NCBI RefSeq assembly: GCF_021028955.1
Contig: NZ_JAIWPE010000057.1
Location: forward strand, 62,001 to 126,000
Direction: 5' to 3'
DNA: 64,000 nucleotides
Source of the DNA: Salipaludibacillus sp. CUR1
GTDB lineage: Bacteria > Bacillota > Bacilli > Bacillales > Salisediminibacteriaceae
A model generated the notes under the pieces. It saw only the letters and a program-made list of their open reading frames with translations. It was not told the origin of the DNA and did not search any database. Every line of letters starts with the position of its first letter. Position 1 is the stretch's first letter. Made by a program: the position numbers and the translations under genes. This document shows positions 40,646-50,376 of the stretch, in pieces.

Positions 40646-41131
40646 TCAGCCTTTAGATTTTTTAATGAGTTCTCCTTCAGCCTCCAGATTGCTGGAAAGG
40701 AGATCCATATTTTCATTATAAGTAAACGTCCCGTAAATCAGGCTGTCTTTATTCAGTACGTGGTCAAAAATCATGTAGTCTCCCCCTGCCATAGGCAGGT
40801 TTGGAATGGCGTCTGCAGGCACCCATGCTAATTCTCCTTCCGGAGATTGTTCCAGGAGATCTCCCGAAAACTCTGTTGCTTTAAATGTAAACATCATCCA
40901 CTCTTTTACCACAGAACCTTTATTCTCTATAACAAAGGTAAAGATTCCTTTTAACCGGGGGTTATTAAGTGAAATCCCCGTTTCTTCTTTATACTCTCTT
41001 ACAGCACTTTCAAGTATAGATTCTCTCAGTTCCATTTTACCGCCCGGTGCTACCCACCAGCCGCGGCTTGGCTTTTTTAATAAGAGAACCTGATCGTTTT
41101 TCCGTAATATACAATTGGATACACGCTGCAA
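40646..41131 (-). CDS. NUDIX hydrolase (YvcI type)
   Basis: 161 residues. The NUDIX box is complete: GGKMELRESILESAVREYKEETGI. Strand LQRVSNCILRKNDQVLLLKK precedes it and the C-terminus reads LIYGTFTYNENMDLLS. The family splits nucleoside-diphosphate-linked compounds; the substrate is unknown. TTG 41131 is preferred because GGAGGCGAT lies just upstream; the ATG at 41179 has no ribosome site. First gene of the rapZ-yvcK-whiA-crh operon. Confidence 0.9.
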   Translation of the reverse strand: MQRVSNCILRKNDQVLLLKKPSRGWWVAPGGKMELRESILESAVREYKEETGISLNNPRLKGIFTFVIENKGSVVKEWMMFTFKATEFSGDLLEQSPEGELAWVPADAIPNLPMAGGDYMIFDHVLNKDSLIYGTFTYNENMDLLSSNLEAEGELIKKSKG

Positions 41132-41213
41132 TAAGATCGCCTCCGTAAGCCGTTTATTACAATATATGTGTTTTATCATTTTTAAGGCGAAAAATATAAC
41201 AGAATCTTATAAC

Positions 41214-41243
41214 AGTATACTACATCTCTTTTGAAACGACCAA
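41214..41243 (-). promoter_or_regulatory. SigA-type promoter of the NUDIX-rapZ-yvcK-whiA-crh operon
   Basis: TTGGTC (41238-41243), an 18-base spacer and TATACT (41214-41219). Confidence 0.65.
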
Positions 41244-41265
41244 CGCCAATACTAAAAAACAAAAA

Positions 41266-41450
41266 AATAGCACGGGCTTCTGCCCGTGCCAAAAAGTAAT
41301 ATATAAAAAGGGGGTCAATTACTAACTACATCTTAACGCGAATATATTTCAGCATTGTTACAGGTTAGTTAAACACCGGTTACTTTTTGTAAATTTACTT
41401 ATTAATCAATGGCAGAGAGTCATCCAAAATTGACCAAATTAAGTATAACA
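41266..41450 (-). ncRNA. Possible small RNA with orphan terminator
   Basis: A strong minus-strand terminator (GCACGGGC-AGAA-GCCCGTGC then TATTTTTTT, stem at 41270-41288) has no gene ending at it, since trxB ends at its own hairpin 450 bases upstream. A TGTTATACT extended -10 element lies about 41444-41451. Together they would make a transcript of about 165 nt. The only frame inside it is a 9-codon ATG...TAG without a ribosome site. Confidence 0.35.
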
Positions 41451-41490
41451 GGGTTGTTTATTTTATTAGTACAGGCACCAGACAATTTGC

Positions 41491-41580
41491 TCGAAGGACA
41501 GAAAGCGGTGACGCCATAGGGATTATAGCGCAGTAAGAAGGTCCAGTTCTACAAAGCTTCAGGCTGAGTTGAATCTGGCG
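41491..41580 (+). repeat. Dispersed intergenic repeat, copy A
   Basis: About 90 nt, roughly three-quarters identical to 52131-52220. Shared blocks include GAAGGACA, TAGCGCAGT and AGGCTGAGTT. It lies in the 670-base gap between trxB and the NUDIX gene, where I see no protein gene. Confidence 0.72.
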
Positions 41581-41728
41581 CTAACATGTATAGAAACTCT
41601 CCCGAAGGATTGCTTCAGGAAAGTGGATTTTCTTCAGACTGTGCGACTGCGGATACTCGTCGCAGGCAAAAATCGCTCCTCTCCGGGCGTCCTCGTCTTC
41701 GTTCACCGGAAGCATTTATATTCACATT

Positions 41729-41771
41729 AAAAAGACATCCGAACCACATGTATGATCCGGATGTCTTTAAG
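41729..41771 (-). terminator. Terminator of trxB
   Basis: AAAGACATCCGGATC and GGTTCGGATGTCTTTTT pair around ATACATGT on the minus strand. Confidence 0.87.
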
Positions 41772-41804
41772 GGCCTGTTCTTTTGTTTCAGCCCCTTTAA
41801 TGGC

Positions 41805-42785
<981 letters not shown>

Positions 42786-43043
42786 TCACATTAATTTTTA
42801 TTCCACGTCTATAGTATTCAAAAACAGAGGCAATGTCCAAAAACTTGCTCACACTACCCCATGATTATCCCATCCAGTTTTAGTTTAAACATATTGCCCC
42901 GTACCATGCCATTCTTTTTAACCATAAACAGAGAACCTTTGCCCGTCTTCAAAGCTGATAAGATATTTTAATGCAGCTGTGGCGAATACCCAAACGATTA
43001 AGGGCTCCCGGAATATACATAAGAGCAGAAGGAGTGGGGATCC

Positions 43044-43730
43044 GTGGAAAAAATTAAGGGACATCCTTATATGATTAAACGGCAGCCTGAAGATAATGGA
43101 AAAAACGGGCACATTTATACCGGGTTCGATCTGTTAAGAAAGAAAACAGTAGCTGTAAAAATATTTAAGTCGCTGGATACAGCCAAGTATGAATATAAAA
43201 TAATGAAAAGTTATAGTAAGAGCTCTTTCTTGCCAATTTGCTATGACTTCTTTGTTTTAAATAAGAAACCTCACCTCGTTATGGAATTTATCGACGGGCA
43301 CTCTTTAAAGAAATATCTGGTGAAATCCGGCAATCTAAATGAACGGGAAGCTTTTAAAATCACAACTAATATTGTCAAAGGCCTTTGCGACTTGCATAAA
43401 CAAGGGATCTACCATAACGATATTCATTTAAAAAATGTCATGATTGATAAACACAACAATATTAAAATAATTGACTTTGGGAGAGCTTCAAAAAAACGGG
43501 GAGAAATGAAAGACCTCTACAGAGCGGTATATATGAGTATTAAGCTGATCACTAACGATACGAGCAATGACTATATTAAAGATCTGGCTGTCGCTTCCCT
43601 CCCTTTAGAAAATGATCTGGCAAAAAAAATAATAGAAAAAGGCATTCATCCCAGTAAGGACAAAAGGTACCGGACGGCAACAGAACTTCTAGCTGATTTA
43701 GAAAAATTACGGACTTCTTTTAATAACTGA
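43044..43730 (+). CDS. Serine/threonine protein kinase-like protein
   Basis: 228 residues, one Hanks-type kinase domain without a membrane anchor. Lys39 (VAVKIF), catalytic loop HNDIHLKNVM (Asp126, Asn131) and DFG at 144-146 are all present, so it may be active. The N-lobe glycine loop is degenerate (NGKNGHIY). The GTG start follows AAGGAGTGGGG. It opens the glycan block and is followed by two glycosyltransferases. A link to spore-surface assembly (compare the CotH/CotI kinases) is inferred from context only. Confidence 0.75.
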   Translation: MEKIKGHPYMIKRQPEDNGKNGHIYTGFDLLRKKTVAVKIFKSLDTAKYEYKIMKSYSKSSFLPICYDFFVLNKKPHLVMEFIDGHSLKKYLVKSGNLNEREAFKITTNIVKGLCDLHKQGIYHNDIHLKNVMIDKHNNIKIIDFGRASKKRGEMKDLYRAVYMSIKLITNDTSNDYIKDLAVASLPLENDLAKKIIEKGIHPSKDKRYRTATELLADLEKLRTSFNN

Positions 43731-43840
43731 ATTATGCTTAAAAGCTTTTCTAAATCCTGGTTTTGTTAAACTATGTTGTTGATTTTCGCTTCAGGACACA
43801 TAAATCTTAACTAACGTTTGGTGAAAGGTATGGTTTTATT

Positions 43841-44641
43841 ATGGGTAATCCTTTATTTACGGTTGTTATTCCGACTCACAACCGGTGGCGCATGATTGAC
43901 ACTGCAATCAGAAGTGTTATGACCCAGACGGAGAAAAACTGGAAAATGCTTATAATTGACGATGCTTCCGACCAGGATATACCTCTCTTTTTAAAAAAAT
44001 TAATTAAAAAAGACCCCAGAATTACTTTTAAAAGGCTGAGTAAGAACGTCGGCATCTCACAAGTGATGAATCATGCAGTCAGAGCCGTCAGCACACCCTA
44101 TATTATTCAACTTGATTCAGATGACTGGCTGGACAAATCAACTCTGGAGCATTTTACGAAAGCTATTCAGGAAGCCGACGAAAATACAGCTTTATTTTAT
44201 GCAAATACTGCTATCCACGTTAAAGAAAGAGGCGGGTGGAAAGTTAAAAAGAAAGTCAGGCACAGGCAGTTTAAAGATAAGTATGATTTTCTGACCTATC
44301 TTACTTATATCATTAGTCCAAGGTGTTACCGGACTAAAGCTGTTCTGGAAGTAGGCGGATGGGACATCAGTGATAAATTTGACGGAAGAATAATGGAAGA
44401 CAGGAGAATTTGCCTTAAACTCATGGAGAAATATCCTTGGTATTTTATTGACCGCTATTTATATAACCGGACGAAACACCGCTCACAATTATCCACTTCT
44501 AACAACATTGAAAAAAGGAACTATTTAAGAAGAGAAGTTATTGAACATTATTTAAAAAAATGGGGGAACGAGTATGAGCCGGTATTTTATAAAGAAGAAG
44601 ACGGCTATTTAAAAATTGAAAAATTAATAAAAAAAGGTTAA
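43841..44641 (+). CDS. Family 2 glycosyltransferase
   Basis: 266 residues. GT-A fold: FTVVIPTHNRWRMIDTAIRSVM, IIDDASDQD, then the DxD metal motif in IIQLDSDDWLDKSTLEH and the late MEDRRICLKL acceptor-side segment. It transfers a sugar from a nucleotide sugar; donor and acceptor are unknown. Preceded by GAAAGG. Second gene of the local plus-strand group. Confidence 0.88.
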   Translation: MGNPLFTVVIPTHNRWRMIDTAIRSVMTQTEKNWKMLIIDDASDQDIPLFLKKLIKKDPRITFKRLSKNVGISQVMNHAVRAVSTPYIIQLDSDDWLDKSTLEHFTKAIQEADENTALFYANTAIHVKERGGWKVKKKVRHRQFKDKYDFLTYLTYIISPRCYRTKAVLEVGGWDISDKFDGRIMEDRRICLKLMEKYPWYFIDRYLYNRTKHRSQLSTSNNIEKRNYLRREVIEHYLKKWGNEYEPVFYKEEDGYLKIEKLIKKG

Positions 44642-44680
44642 CAAATTATTTTTGCAGCATTTTCCAGACAGGAGGCATTT

Positions 44681-45448
44681 ATGGAAACGATCCACATTGT
44701 GACGGCAGCTAATAACAAATATGCCGAACCGCTGGCGGTCATGTTATATTCACTGCTTAAGAATAAAAAGAGTGCCATGCGTGTTAACATTTATATCATT
44801 GACAGCCGTCTCACCTTCCAAAATAAGAGAAAAATAACACAGGCCATCCGTCCGTATAAAAGTGAGGTGAAGTTTTTAAAAATTGACTCGTCCCGCTACA
44901 GCCAATTAAAAACTTCAGGCCACTTGACTAAAGAAACGTATTACAGGTTTTCAATTCCTGACATACTGGATAAAACCATTCATAAAGCGCTCTATTTAGA
45001 TTGTGACATGGTCGTCAAAGGGGATGTTACTGATTTATGGAACCACGACCTCGGCAGCAATATCGTAGGGGCAGTGGAAAATCCGGGGCTGACGCACAGG
45101 TTTAAGGATCTCTCCATCCCCGAAACATCAAGCTATTTTAATGCCGGGGTATTGTTAATTAATCTGAAAAAGTGGAGAGAACAAAACATTTCGAAGCATC
45201 TTTTGCATTATATTAAAAAAAATCATTCAAAAATTAAACTATGCAGCCAGGATCCTTTAAATGCCCTGCTTCACGATAAATGGCTGAAAATAGACCCGGC
45301 ATGGAATTATCAAGTGTTCCGTTACAGCGACCTTAAAATAGAACCTTCTATTATTCATTTTACGACTTATAAAAAACCATGGGAAGGATACAAACCTTAC
45401 CTCTTTGAAGAATATTTTAAATATGCGGAAGAGGCAGGTTTAAATTAA
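44681..45448 (+). CDS. Family 8 glycosyltransferase
   Basis: 255 residues. Retaining GT8 (LgtC/GspA type): IHIVTAANNKYAEPLAVMLYSLLKN, the DxD motif ALYLDCDMVVKGD, YFNAGVLLINLKKWRE, SQDPLNALL and IIHFTTYKKPW. Donor likely UDP-glucose or UDP-galactose by family. It lies 39 bases after the GT2 gene behind AGGAGG. Confidence 0.88.
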   Translation: METIHIVTAANNKYAEPLAVMLYSLLKNKKSAMRVNIYIIDSRLTFQNKRKITQAIRPYKSEVKFLKIDSSRYSQLKTSGHLTKETYYRFSIPDILDKTIHKALYLDCDMVVKGDVTDLWNHDLGSNIVGAVENPGLTHRFKDLSIPETSSYFNAGVLLINLKKWREQNISKHLLHYIKKNHSKIKLCSQDPLNALLHDKWLKIDPAWNYQVFRYSDLKIEPSIIHFTTYKKPWEGYKPYLFEEYFKYAEEAGLN

Positions 45449-45616
45449 GCGGGGATATATCAGGAATGGAAGAGGTTAAGCCAACAGGCTAAAAAAAGCA
45501 CTGTTTATGGTCGTTCCAGGCGGGAAACTTAGAAATTTATCTGCTATAAAAATTAACTTTCTTCAAGTTAGTAAAGACCGGGGGAGGCGCCGGAAGGAAG
45601 AAGAATAGTGTTTAGT

Positions 45617-46561
45617 CTATAAATTATAAAGAGTACGGATGTGCGAGGTTTGATGATAGAGCCCTTTTTCCAGAGAATATACCGGACAGTAGCCGAAGTC
45701 TTTTTCAGCTTTCGCAATATCCGCCCACGTATGCGCCGCATCGCCTGGCTGTTCGGGAGTATGAATGACTTTTGCTTTCTTTCCGCCAGCACTTTCAATC
45801 AATGTGATAAGGTCCATTAAACCGACCCGCGACCCTCCCCCAATATTATATGCCTCTCCCGGTTTCCCGAACGCCATCGCTCTCATATTTGCATCAACTG
45901 CGTCTTTTATATAAGTGAAATCCCTCGTCTGTTTTCCCTCTCCGTAAACAGTGATTGGTTTTTCTTCAAGTGTACTTTTTATAAACTGGTGAATTGCCAT
46001 GTCAGGCCTCTGCCTTGGTCCGAATACTGTAAAATACCTTAATGATACGACTGGTATGCCGTAATTTTGATAATATAAGTGACACAAATGCTCGGCCGAT
46101 AATTTAGTGACTCCATACGGCGAAAACGGCGCGGGCAGCTTTTCTTCCCCGGTCGGACCGTTCATGGAGCCGTAAATGGAGGAAGAGGAAGCATAAATCA
46201 TCTTTTTAACACGACTGCCTTTAACAGCTTCAAGTATTTTCTGAGTGGCATATATATTATGGCTGACATACTGGAGAAAATCCTCCCCCCAGCTTTTCCT
46301 GACTCCCGGCAGTCCCGCCTGGTGAAACACATAATCATGGTCACTTACCAGCGTTTTCAGATCAATCTCAAGAAGGTTTTTATTAATAAATTTAAAGTTT
46401 TTATGATGTTTAAAGGGAGCTATATTTTTCAACTTTATGCTTTTGTCGTAATTATCCGTTAAACAGTCTATCCCGGTTACCGTGTAACCTTCCTTTAATA
46501 AACGCTCCGTAAGTGTTGAACCGACAAAACCGGCACTCCCCGTTACGATCGCCTTTTTCAT
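45617..46561 (-). CDS. NAD-dependent sugar-nucleotide epimerase/dehydratase
   Basis: A 314-residue extended SDR: AIVTGSAGFVGSTL, YASSSSIYG, the catalytic YGVTK and YFTVFGPRQRPDMAIHQFI. This is close to UDP-glucuronate or UDP-glucose 4-epimerases such as B. subtilis YtcB. It overlaps the upstream nucleotidyltransferase by 4 bases. With UDP-glucose dehydrogenase in the same operon, a UDP-glucuronate to UDP-galacturonate step is a reasonable inference. Confidence 0.85.
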   Translation of the reverse strand: MKKAIVTGSAGFVGSTLTERLLKEGYTVTGIDCLTDNYDKSIKLKNIAPFKHHKNFKFINKNLLEIDLKTLVSDHDYVFHQAGLPGVRKSWGEDFLQYVSHNIYATQKILEAVKGSRVKKMIYASSSSIYGSMNGPTGEEKLPAPFSPYGVTKLSAEHLCHLYYQNYGIPVVSLRYFTVFGPRQRPDMAIHQFIKSTLEEKPITVYGEGKQTRDFTYIKDAVDANMRAMAFGKPGEAYNIGGGSRVGLMDLITLIESAGGKKAKVIHTPEQPGDAAHTWADIAKAEKDFGYCPVYSLEKGLYHQTSHIRTLYNL

Positions 46562-47622
46562 GTTCCTCCCTCTTTCTTCTTAAAAGTTGTTTGTTTATCC
46601 GGGATAATTAAGGAAGACTCATCCGGGAATATGCCGCTTATATGCGATTCATCATCACGGCTTCCAGACACGCTCGCTCCCTCTCCAACGATACTGTCTG
46701 AAATTTCAAAAGGAACATTTTCCAACCGGGCGCCTTTTAACACCACACTGTTTCTAATGCTGCATTTTTCGATCTGCGCACCAGAATCAACAGAGACATA
46801 CGGACCAATGACGGACTGTTTAATTTTACTGTTTTTCCCTATTTTTACAGGAGGAATAATAATTGAGTCTTGAGCTTTTTCTTTAACCTCGCATAAACCT
46901 TCTTTGTTTTCCATCTGAAGCATCCATCTGTTAGCTTCAAGCCATCTTTCTACAGTGCCTACATCAGAGGCCGGTTTCCCTGTTGTGACATAGTTAACCC
47001 GGTACTTGTGGTCAATGAGCCACTGTATAGCATCAGTAATTTCATATTCACCTCTTGCCGAAGGTTCAATAGATTGAATAGCTTTAAATATTTGCGGAGT
47101 AAATATATAAGCCCCTATTACAGCTAAATTGGACTTAGGGCGGGAAGGTTTTTCTTCTAAATTTATAATCTTTTTATCTTTTATTTCAGCAATGCCGTAA
47201 TCTTCCGGCTGGCTGACCTCTTTAACTAAAACAGTACTGTGAATACCCTTTTTATTGAATTGATCTCTTAAAGCCAGCAGCGGTTCACAGATTAAGTTGT
47301 CTCCCAGCAACAGGACAAATGGGTGTTCTCCAATAAAAGACTTCGCCTGCATTACTGCGTGCGCAATCCCTTTCTGTTCTGTCTGATAAATATAAGTGAC
47401 AGTTAAATCCGTGTCATTGACTGACTTTAAAACTTGTTTGAAGGACTCTTCCTGTTCCGGATGAATAACGATCCCGATTTCATTAATTCCCAGCTTCATT
47501 AACTGAGTTAGTCCATAAAGGATCACTGGCTGATTAGCGACAGGTAATAATGGTTTCGGCTGCGTATAGGTAAAAGGCCTTAACCTCGTTCCTTTGCCTG
47601 CCCCGAGAATTAAACCTTTCAT
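46558..47622 (-). CDS. Nucleotidyltransferase, RmlA2-like (glucose-1-phosphate thymidylyltransferase)
   Basis: 354 residues. N-terminal pyrophosphorylase fold KGLILGAGKGTRLRPFTYTQPKPLLPVANQP with the GXGTRLRPLT signature, then LLGDNLI and NLEEKPSRPKSN. The C-terminal third is a left-handed beta-helix (PPVKIGKNSKIKQSVIGPYVSVDSGA). This long form is seen in dTDP/UDP-sugar activating enzymes. It activates sugar-1-phosphate for the neighbouring glycan genes; the exact sugar is not visible. Confidence 0.85.
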   Translation of the reverse strand: MKGLILGAGKGTRLRPFTYTQPKPLLPVANQPVILYGLTQLMKLGINEIGIVIHPEQEESFKQVLKSVNDTDLTVTYIYQTEQKGIAHAVMQAKSFIGEHPFVLLLGDNLICEPLLALRDQFNKKGIHSTVLVKEVSQPEDYGIAEIKDKKIINLEEKPSRPKSNLAVIGAYIFTPQIFKAIQSIEPSARGEYEITDAIQWLIDHKYRVNYVTTGKPASDVGTVERWLEANRWMLQMENKEGLCEVKEKAQDSIIIPPVKIGKNSKIKQSVIGPYVSVDSGAQIEKCSIRNSVVLKGARLENVPFEISDSIVGEGASVSGSRDDESHISGIFPDESSLIIPDKQTTFKKKEGGT

Positions 47623-47661
47623 GACTTCAATCTCCTTTTTTATTTTTGTTTCATCAGCTGA

Positions 47662-48951
47662 TTAAAAATAGCCAATTCCTTCGTAATAAAAGCCCAGCTT
47701 TTTTATATTGCTGGAATTCATGGCATTCCGCCCGTCAAATATATTAGGACTGCCAACCAGCTGGCGTACTTTGGCCCAATCCAGTTCTTCGTACTCGGGC
47801 CAATCAGTGCAAATCAGAATAACATCCGCCGATTTTGCAGCTTTATAAGGGTCTTTAAATTGCTTAACTCCCTGATTAGTCCAATCAGAAGATAGTTCAA
47901 CTACAGGGTCATGAACCTTAATTTCAGCATGTTCTTTCAGTAAACGTTCCATTATTAAATAAGAAACCGACTCCCGTGTATCATCTGTATGAGGTTTAAA
48001 AGCTAAACCGAATAACGCTGCTTTTTTCCCTTTTAAAGAACCCAGTTTTTTCTTTATTTTTTCAATGAAATAGCCGCCCTGGTTCCTGTTAATTTCCTCT
48101 ACTTTATTCAAAATTTCCAACGGGCTTTCCCAGGAGTCCGCTGTATAGATTAATTCCTTAACGTCTTTAGGAAAACATGACCCTCCGTATCCCAGCCCTG
48201 CTTTTAAAAAGTGAGGACCAATCCGGGGATCAAGCCCCATTCCGTGTGCCACGTCCTGAATATTGACCTGAAGTTTGTCACACAGTTTGGCCATTTCATT
48301 AATAAAAGAAATTTTAGCAGCAAGAAATGAATTTGACGCATACTTAATCATTTCAGCAGCTTTCGGTGTTGTTTCAATTACCGGACATGACCAGTTTTGA
48401 TAAAGCATACGCAGCTGATTGGCTGCTTTCCGGTCATGGGTTCCTATGACAATACGGTCTGGATGAAGGGCATCTTCCAGCGCGCTTCCTTCTCTTAAAA
48501 ATTCCGGATTCATAACTGTCTTAACGGGTGAGTTGTTTTGAGCGGCCTCTTCTATCCATTTCTGTACTTTTTCTGTTGTTCCAATTGGCACCGTACTTTT
48601 CAGGACGACTGTCTTTTCCGAGTTTATATATTTGCCTATCATCTTTGCAGCATCTTTCACATAGCTCAGATCAGCACTTCCGTTAGCAAGTGACGGAGTT
48701 CCGACAGTTATAAAAATAAGGTCATTCTGTTCGACAGCTTTTTTAAGGTTAGTTGTAAAAAAGACATTTTTATTTAAATGACTGCTCAGAATTTTTTGCA
48801 AGCCGGGCTCATAGAAATAAACGTTACCTTGGTTTAATGAATCTATCTTTTTCTGATCTATATCGAATCCTGTAACGGTATGGCCATGCTCAGCAAGGAC
48901 CAGCCCGGTAGTCGTGCCGACATATCCCATTCCTATGAATAATACCTTCAT
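47662..48951 (-). CDS. UDP-glucose 6-dehydrogenase
   Basis: 429 residues. FIGMGYVGTTTGLVLAEHG, TVGTPSLANGSADLS, the catalytic cysteine segment GYGGSCFPKD and FGLAFKPHTDDTRES mark the UGD/TuaD/YtcA family. It makes UDP-glucuronate. First gene of a three-gene minus-strand operon with the nucleotidyltransferase and epimerase, the same trio type as B. subtilis ytcA-ytcB next to spore-coat glycan genes. A CATATATTA, matching the SigK -10 pattern CATANNNTA, lies shortly upstream, without a clear -35. Confidence 0.93.
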   Translation of the reverse strand: MKVLFIGMGYVGTTTGLVLAEHGHTVTGFDIDQKKIDSLNQGNVYFYEPGLQKILSSHLNKNVFFTTNLKKAVEQNDLIFITVGTPSLANGSADLSYVKDAAKMIGKYINSEKTVVLKSTVPIGTTEKVQKWIEEAAQNNSPVKTVMNPEFLREGSALEDALHPDRIVIGTHDRKAANQLRMLYQNWSCPVIETTPKAAEMIKYASNSFLAAKISFINEMAKLCDKLQVNIQDVAHGMGLDPRIGPHFLKAGLGYGGSCFPKDVKELIYTADSWESPLEILNKVEEINRNQGGYFIEKIKKKLGSLKGKKAALFGLAFKPHTDDTRESVSYLIMERLLKEHAEIKVHDPVVELSSDWTNQGVKQFKDPYKAAKSADVILICTDWPEYEELDWAKVRQLVGSPNIFDGRNAMNSSNIKKLGFYYEGIGYF

Positions 48952-49087
48952 GTCCTTATCCCTCCTCCCGGCGTTATGCTTTTAATATATGGTCAGATCC
49001 TCTATTGGAAACGGCACTTAACCTGTCCGGTCAATCTAATTTAGCGGTTTAAGAGAAATCCGCTTAAAACTATCTTTGTAAAAAAAC

Positions 49088-49128
49088 AAGACGCCCGGTT
49101 TAATCACAGTGATTAAGCCGGGCGTCTT
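49088..49128. terminator. Long hairpin in the ugd leader region (terminator or attenuator)
   Basis: AAGACGCCCGG...CCGGGCGTCTT extends to a nearly perfect 20-bp stem. It is followed on the minus strand by TTGTTTTTTT. No gene ends here from that direction, so it either terminates a leader transcript ahead of ugd or insulates the divergent genes. The rest of 48952-49280 shows no gene. Confidence 0.6.
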
Positions 49129-49280
49129 CCTGTTATCGAATTTTGCTATTAATAAGGAAACCGGAAAACTTTTTTACTATTTTGTATTTAGTGTGTGGCT
49201 GTCCACGCTTATTCAAGTTGCTGTGCATAGCATAATTGGAAACCCTGAGAAATTATAAGTTTTGAAAGGAGCAGGATCTT

Positions 49281-50342
49281 ATGCCTACTGTTATGCACTT
49301 AAATTTAAGAGTGGATCCCACCCAGTATATCCCTCAGATCAGGGAAGTGCCCGGATATGATTACATCCACTTGGTCCGGCAGCCGAAATATATGACGGAT
49401 ATGTCTTTGTTAAATGAAAGAGTTCATTACCTGAATGAAATATTATCCCCGAAAGAACACATCAGGAAAAATAATATTTCACTTTTGCATGCGCATCACG
49501 GGCAGCTTGGTTTACTATTAATGCCATTTAAAAAGAAAACAAACCTTCCTCTCGTGACGAGCATACGCGGGGTGGACGCGACACTGGCTGAAGAACGTGT
49601 CGGTTATCTCCCAAATATGAGAAAACTGTTTGAAGAAGGTGAAAGTTTCTTCCCCGTATGCAATTATCTGGGAGAAAGAATAGCCAATTGGGGCTGTCCT
49701 TCAGAAAAGATGAAAGTATTATACGGAGGAGTAGATCTCGGCAAGTACACTTATCAGCCAACTTACAGAGAATCTTCGGCCAACATTTTATCCATTGGGA
49801 GAATGGTAGAAAAGAAGGGCCACCATATTCTAATGGAAGCATTCAATAAAATAAGAGATAAGTTTCCTCAGTCTAAACTGACGCTGATAGGAAGCGGCAA
49901 ATGCGAAAAATATATCGCCTCTTTAGCCACTCAGCTTAATCTTGGAGACTCTTTTCAGCTGTTAAAGCATCTGCCAAAAGATGAATTACAAGAGCATATG
50001 AGAAATGCAGATTTGTTTTGCGCAGCCAGCTGTGAGGCGTCAAATGGAGATGTGGAAGGAATCCCTAATACATTGAAAGAAGCGATGGCGTTTGGTTTGC
50101 CCGTTATTTCAACTTCTCATGCCGGCATTCCTGAGTTAGTTACCCATGACAAAGAAGGCATACTCGTTCAGGAACACAGCGTGGATGAACTGGCGGAGGC
50201 CCTTGAGTTTATGCTGACAGACAGATCAAAATGGAAAACATTCACTGATGCTGCCCGGCTTAAAATTGAACAAAAGTTTGACCAGAAAGCACAGCTTCGC
50301 CAGCAGGCTGAATTTTATGATGAAATCTTAGGAAAGAAATAA
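49281..50342 (+). CDS. Family 4 glycosyltransferase
   Basis: 353 residues, GT-B fold. The N-lobe has LLHAHHGQLG; the C-lobe has ILSIGRMVEKKGHHILMEAF, LTLIGSG and the nucleotide-sugar EX7E region EASNGDVEGIPNTLKEAMAFGLPVISTSHAGIPELV. It resembles CotSA-type spore-coat glycosyltransferases of bacilli. A CATAGCATA (SigK-like -10) lies about 55 bases upstream. The next gene, a tandem kinase-like protein, follows 34 bases later. Confidence 0.87.
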   Translation: MPTVMHLNLRVDPTQYIPQIREVPGYDYIHLVRQPKYMTDMSLLNERVHYLNEILSPKEHIRKNNISLLHAHHGQLGLLLMPFKKKTNLPLVTSIRGVDATLAEERVGYLPNMRKLFEEGESFFPVCNYLGERIANWGCPSEKMKVLYGGVDLGKYTYQPTYRESSANILSIGRMVEKKGHHILMEAFNKIRDKFPQSKLTLIGSGKCEKYIASLATQLNLGDSFQLLKHLPKDELQEHMRNADLFCAASCEASNGDVEGIPNTLKEAMAFGLPVISTSHAGIPELVTHDKEGILVQEHSVDELAEALEFMLTDRSKWKTFTDAARLKIEQKFDQKAQLRQQAEFYDEILGKK

Positions 50343-50376
50343 GCGTTAGCACAATGATTACAGGAAGGTGGTAACT

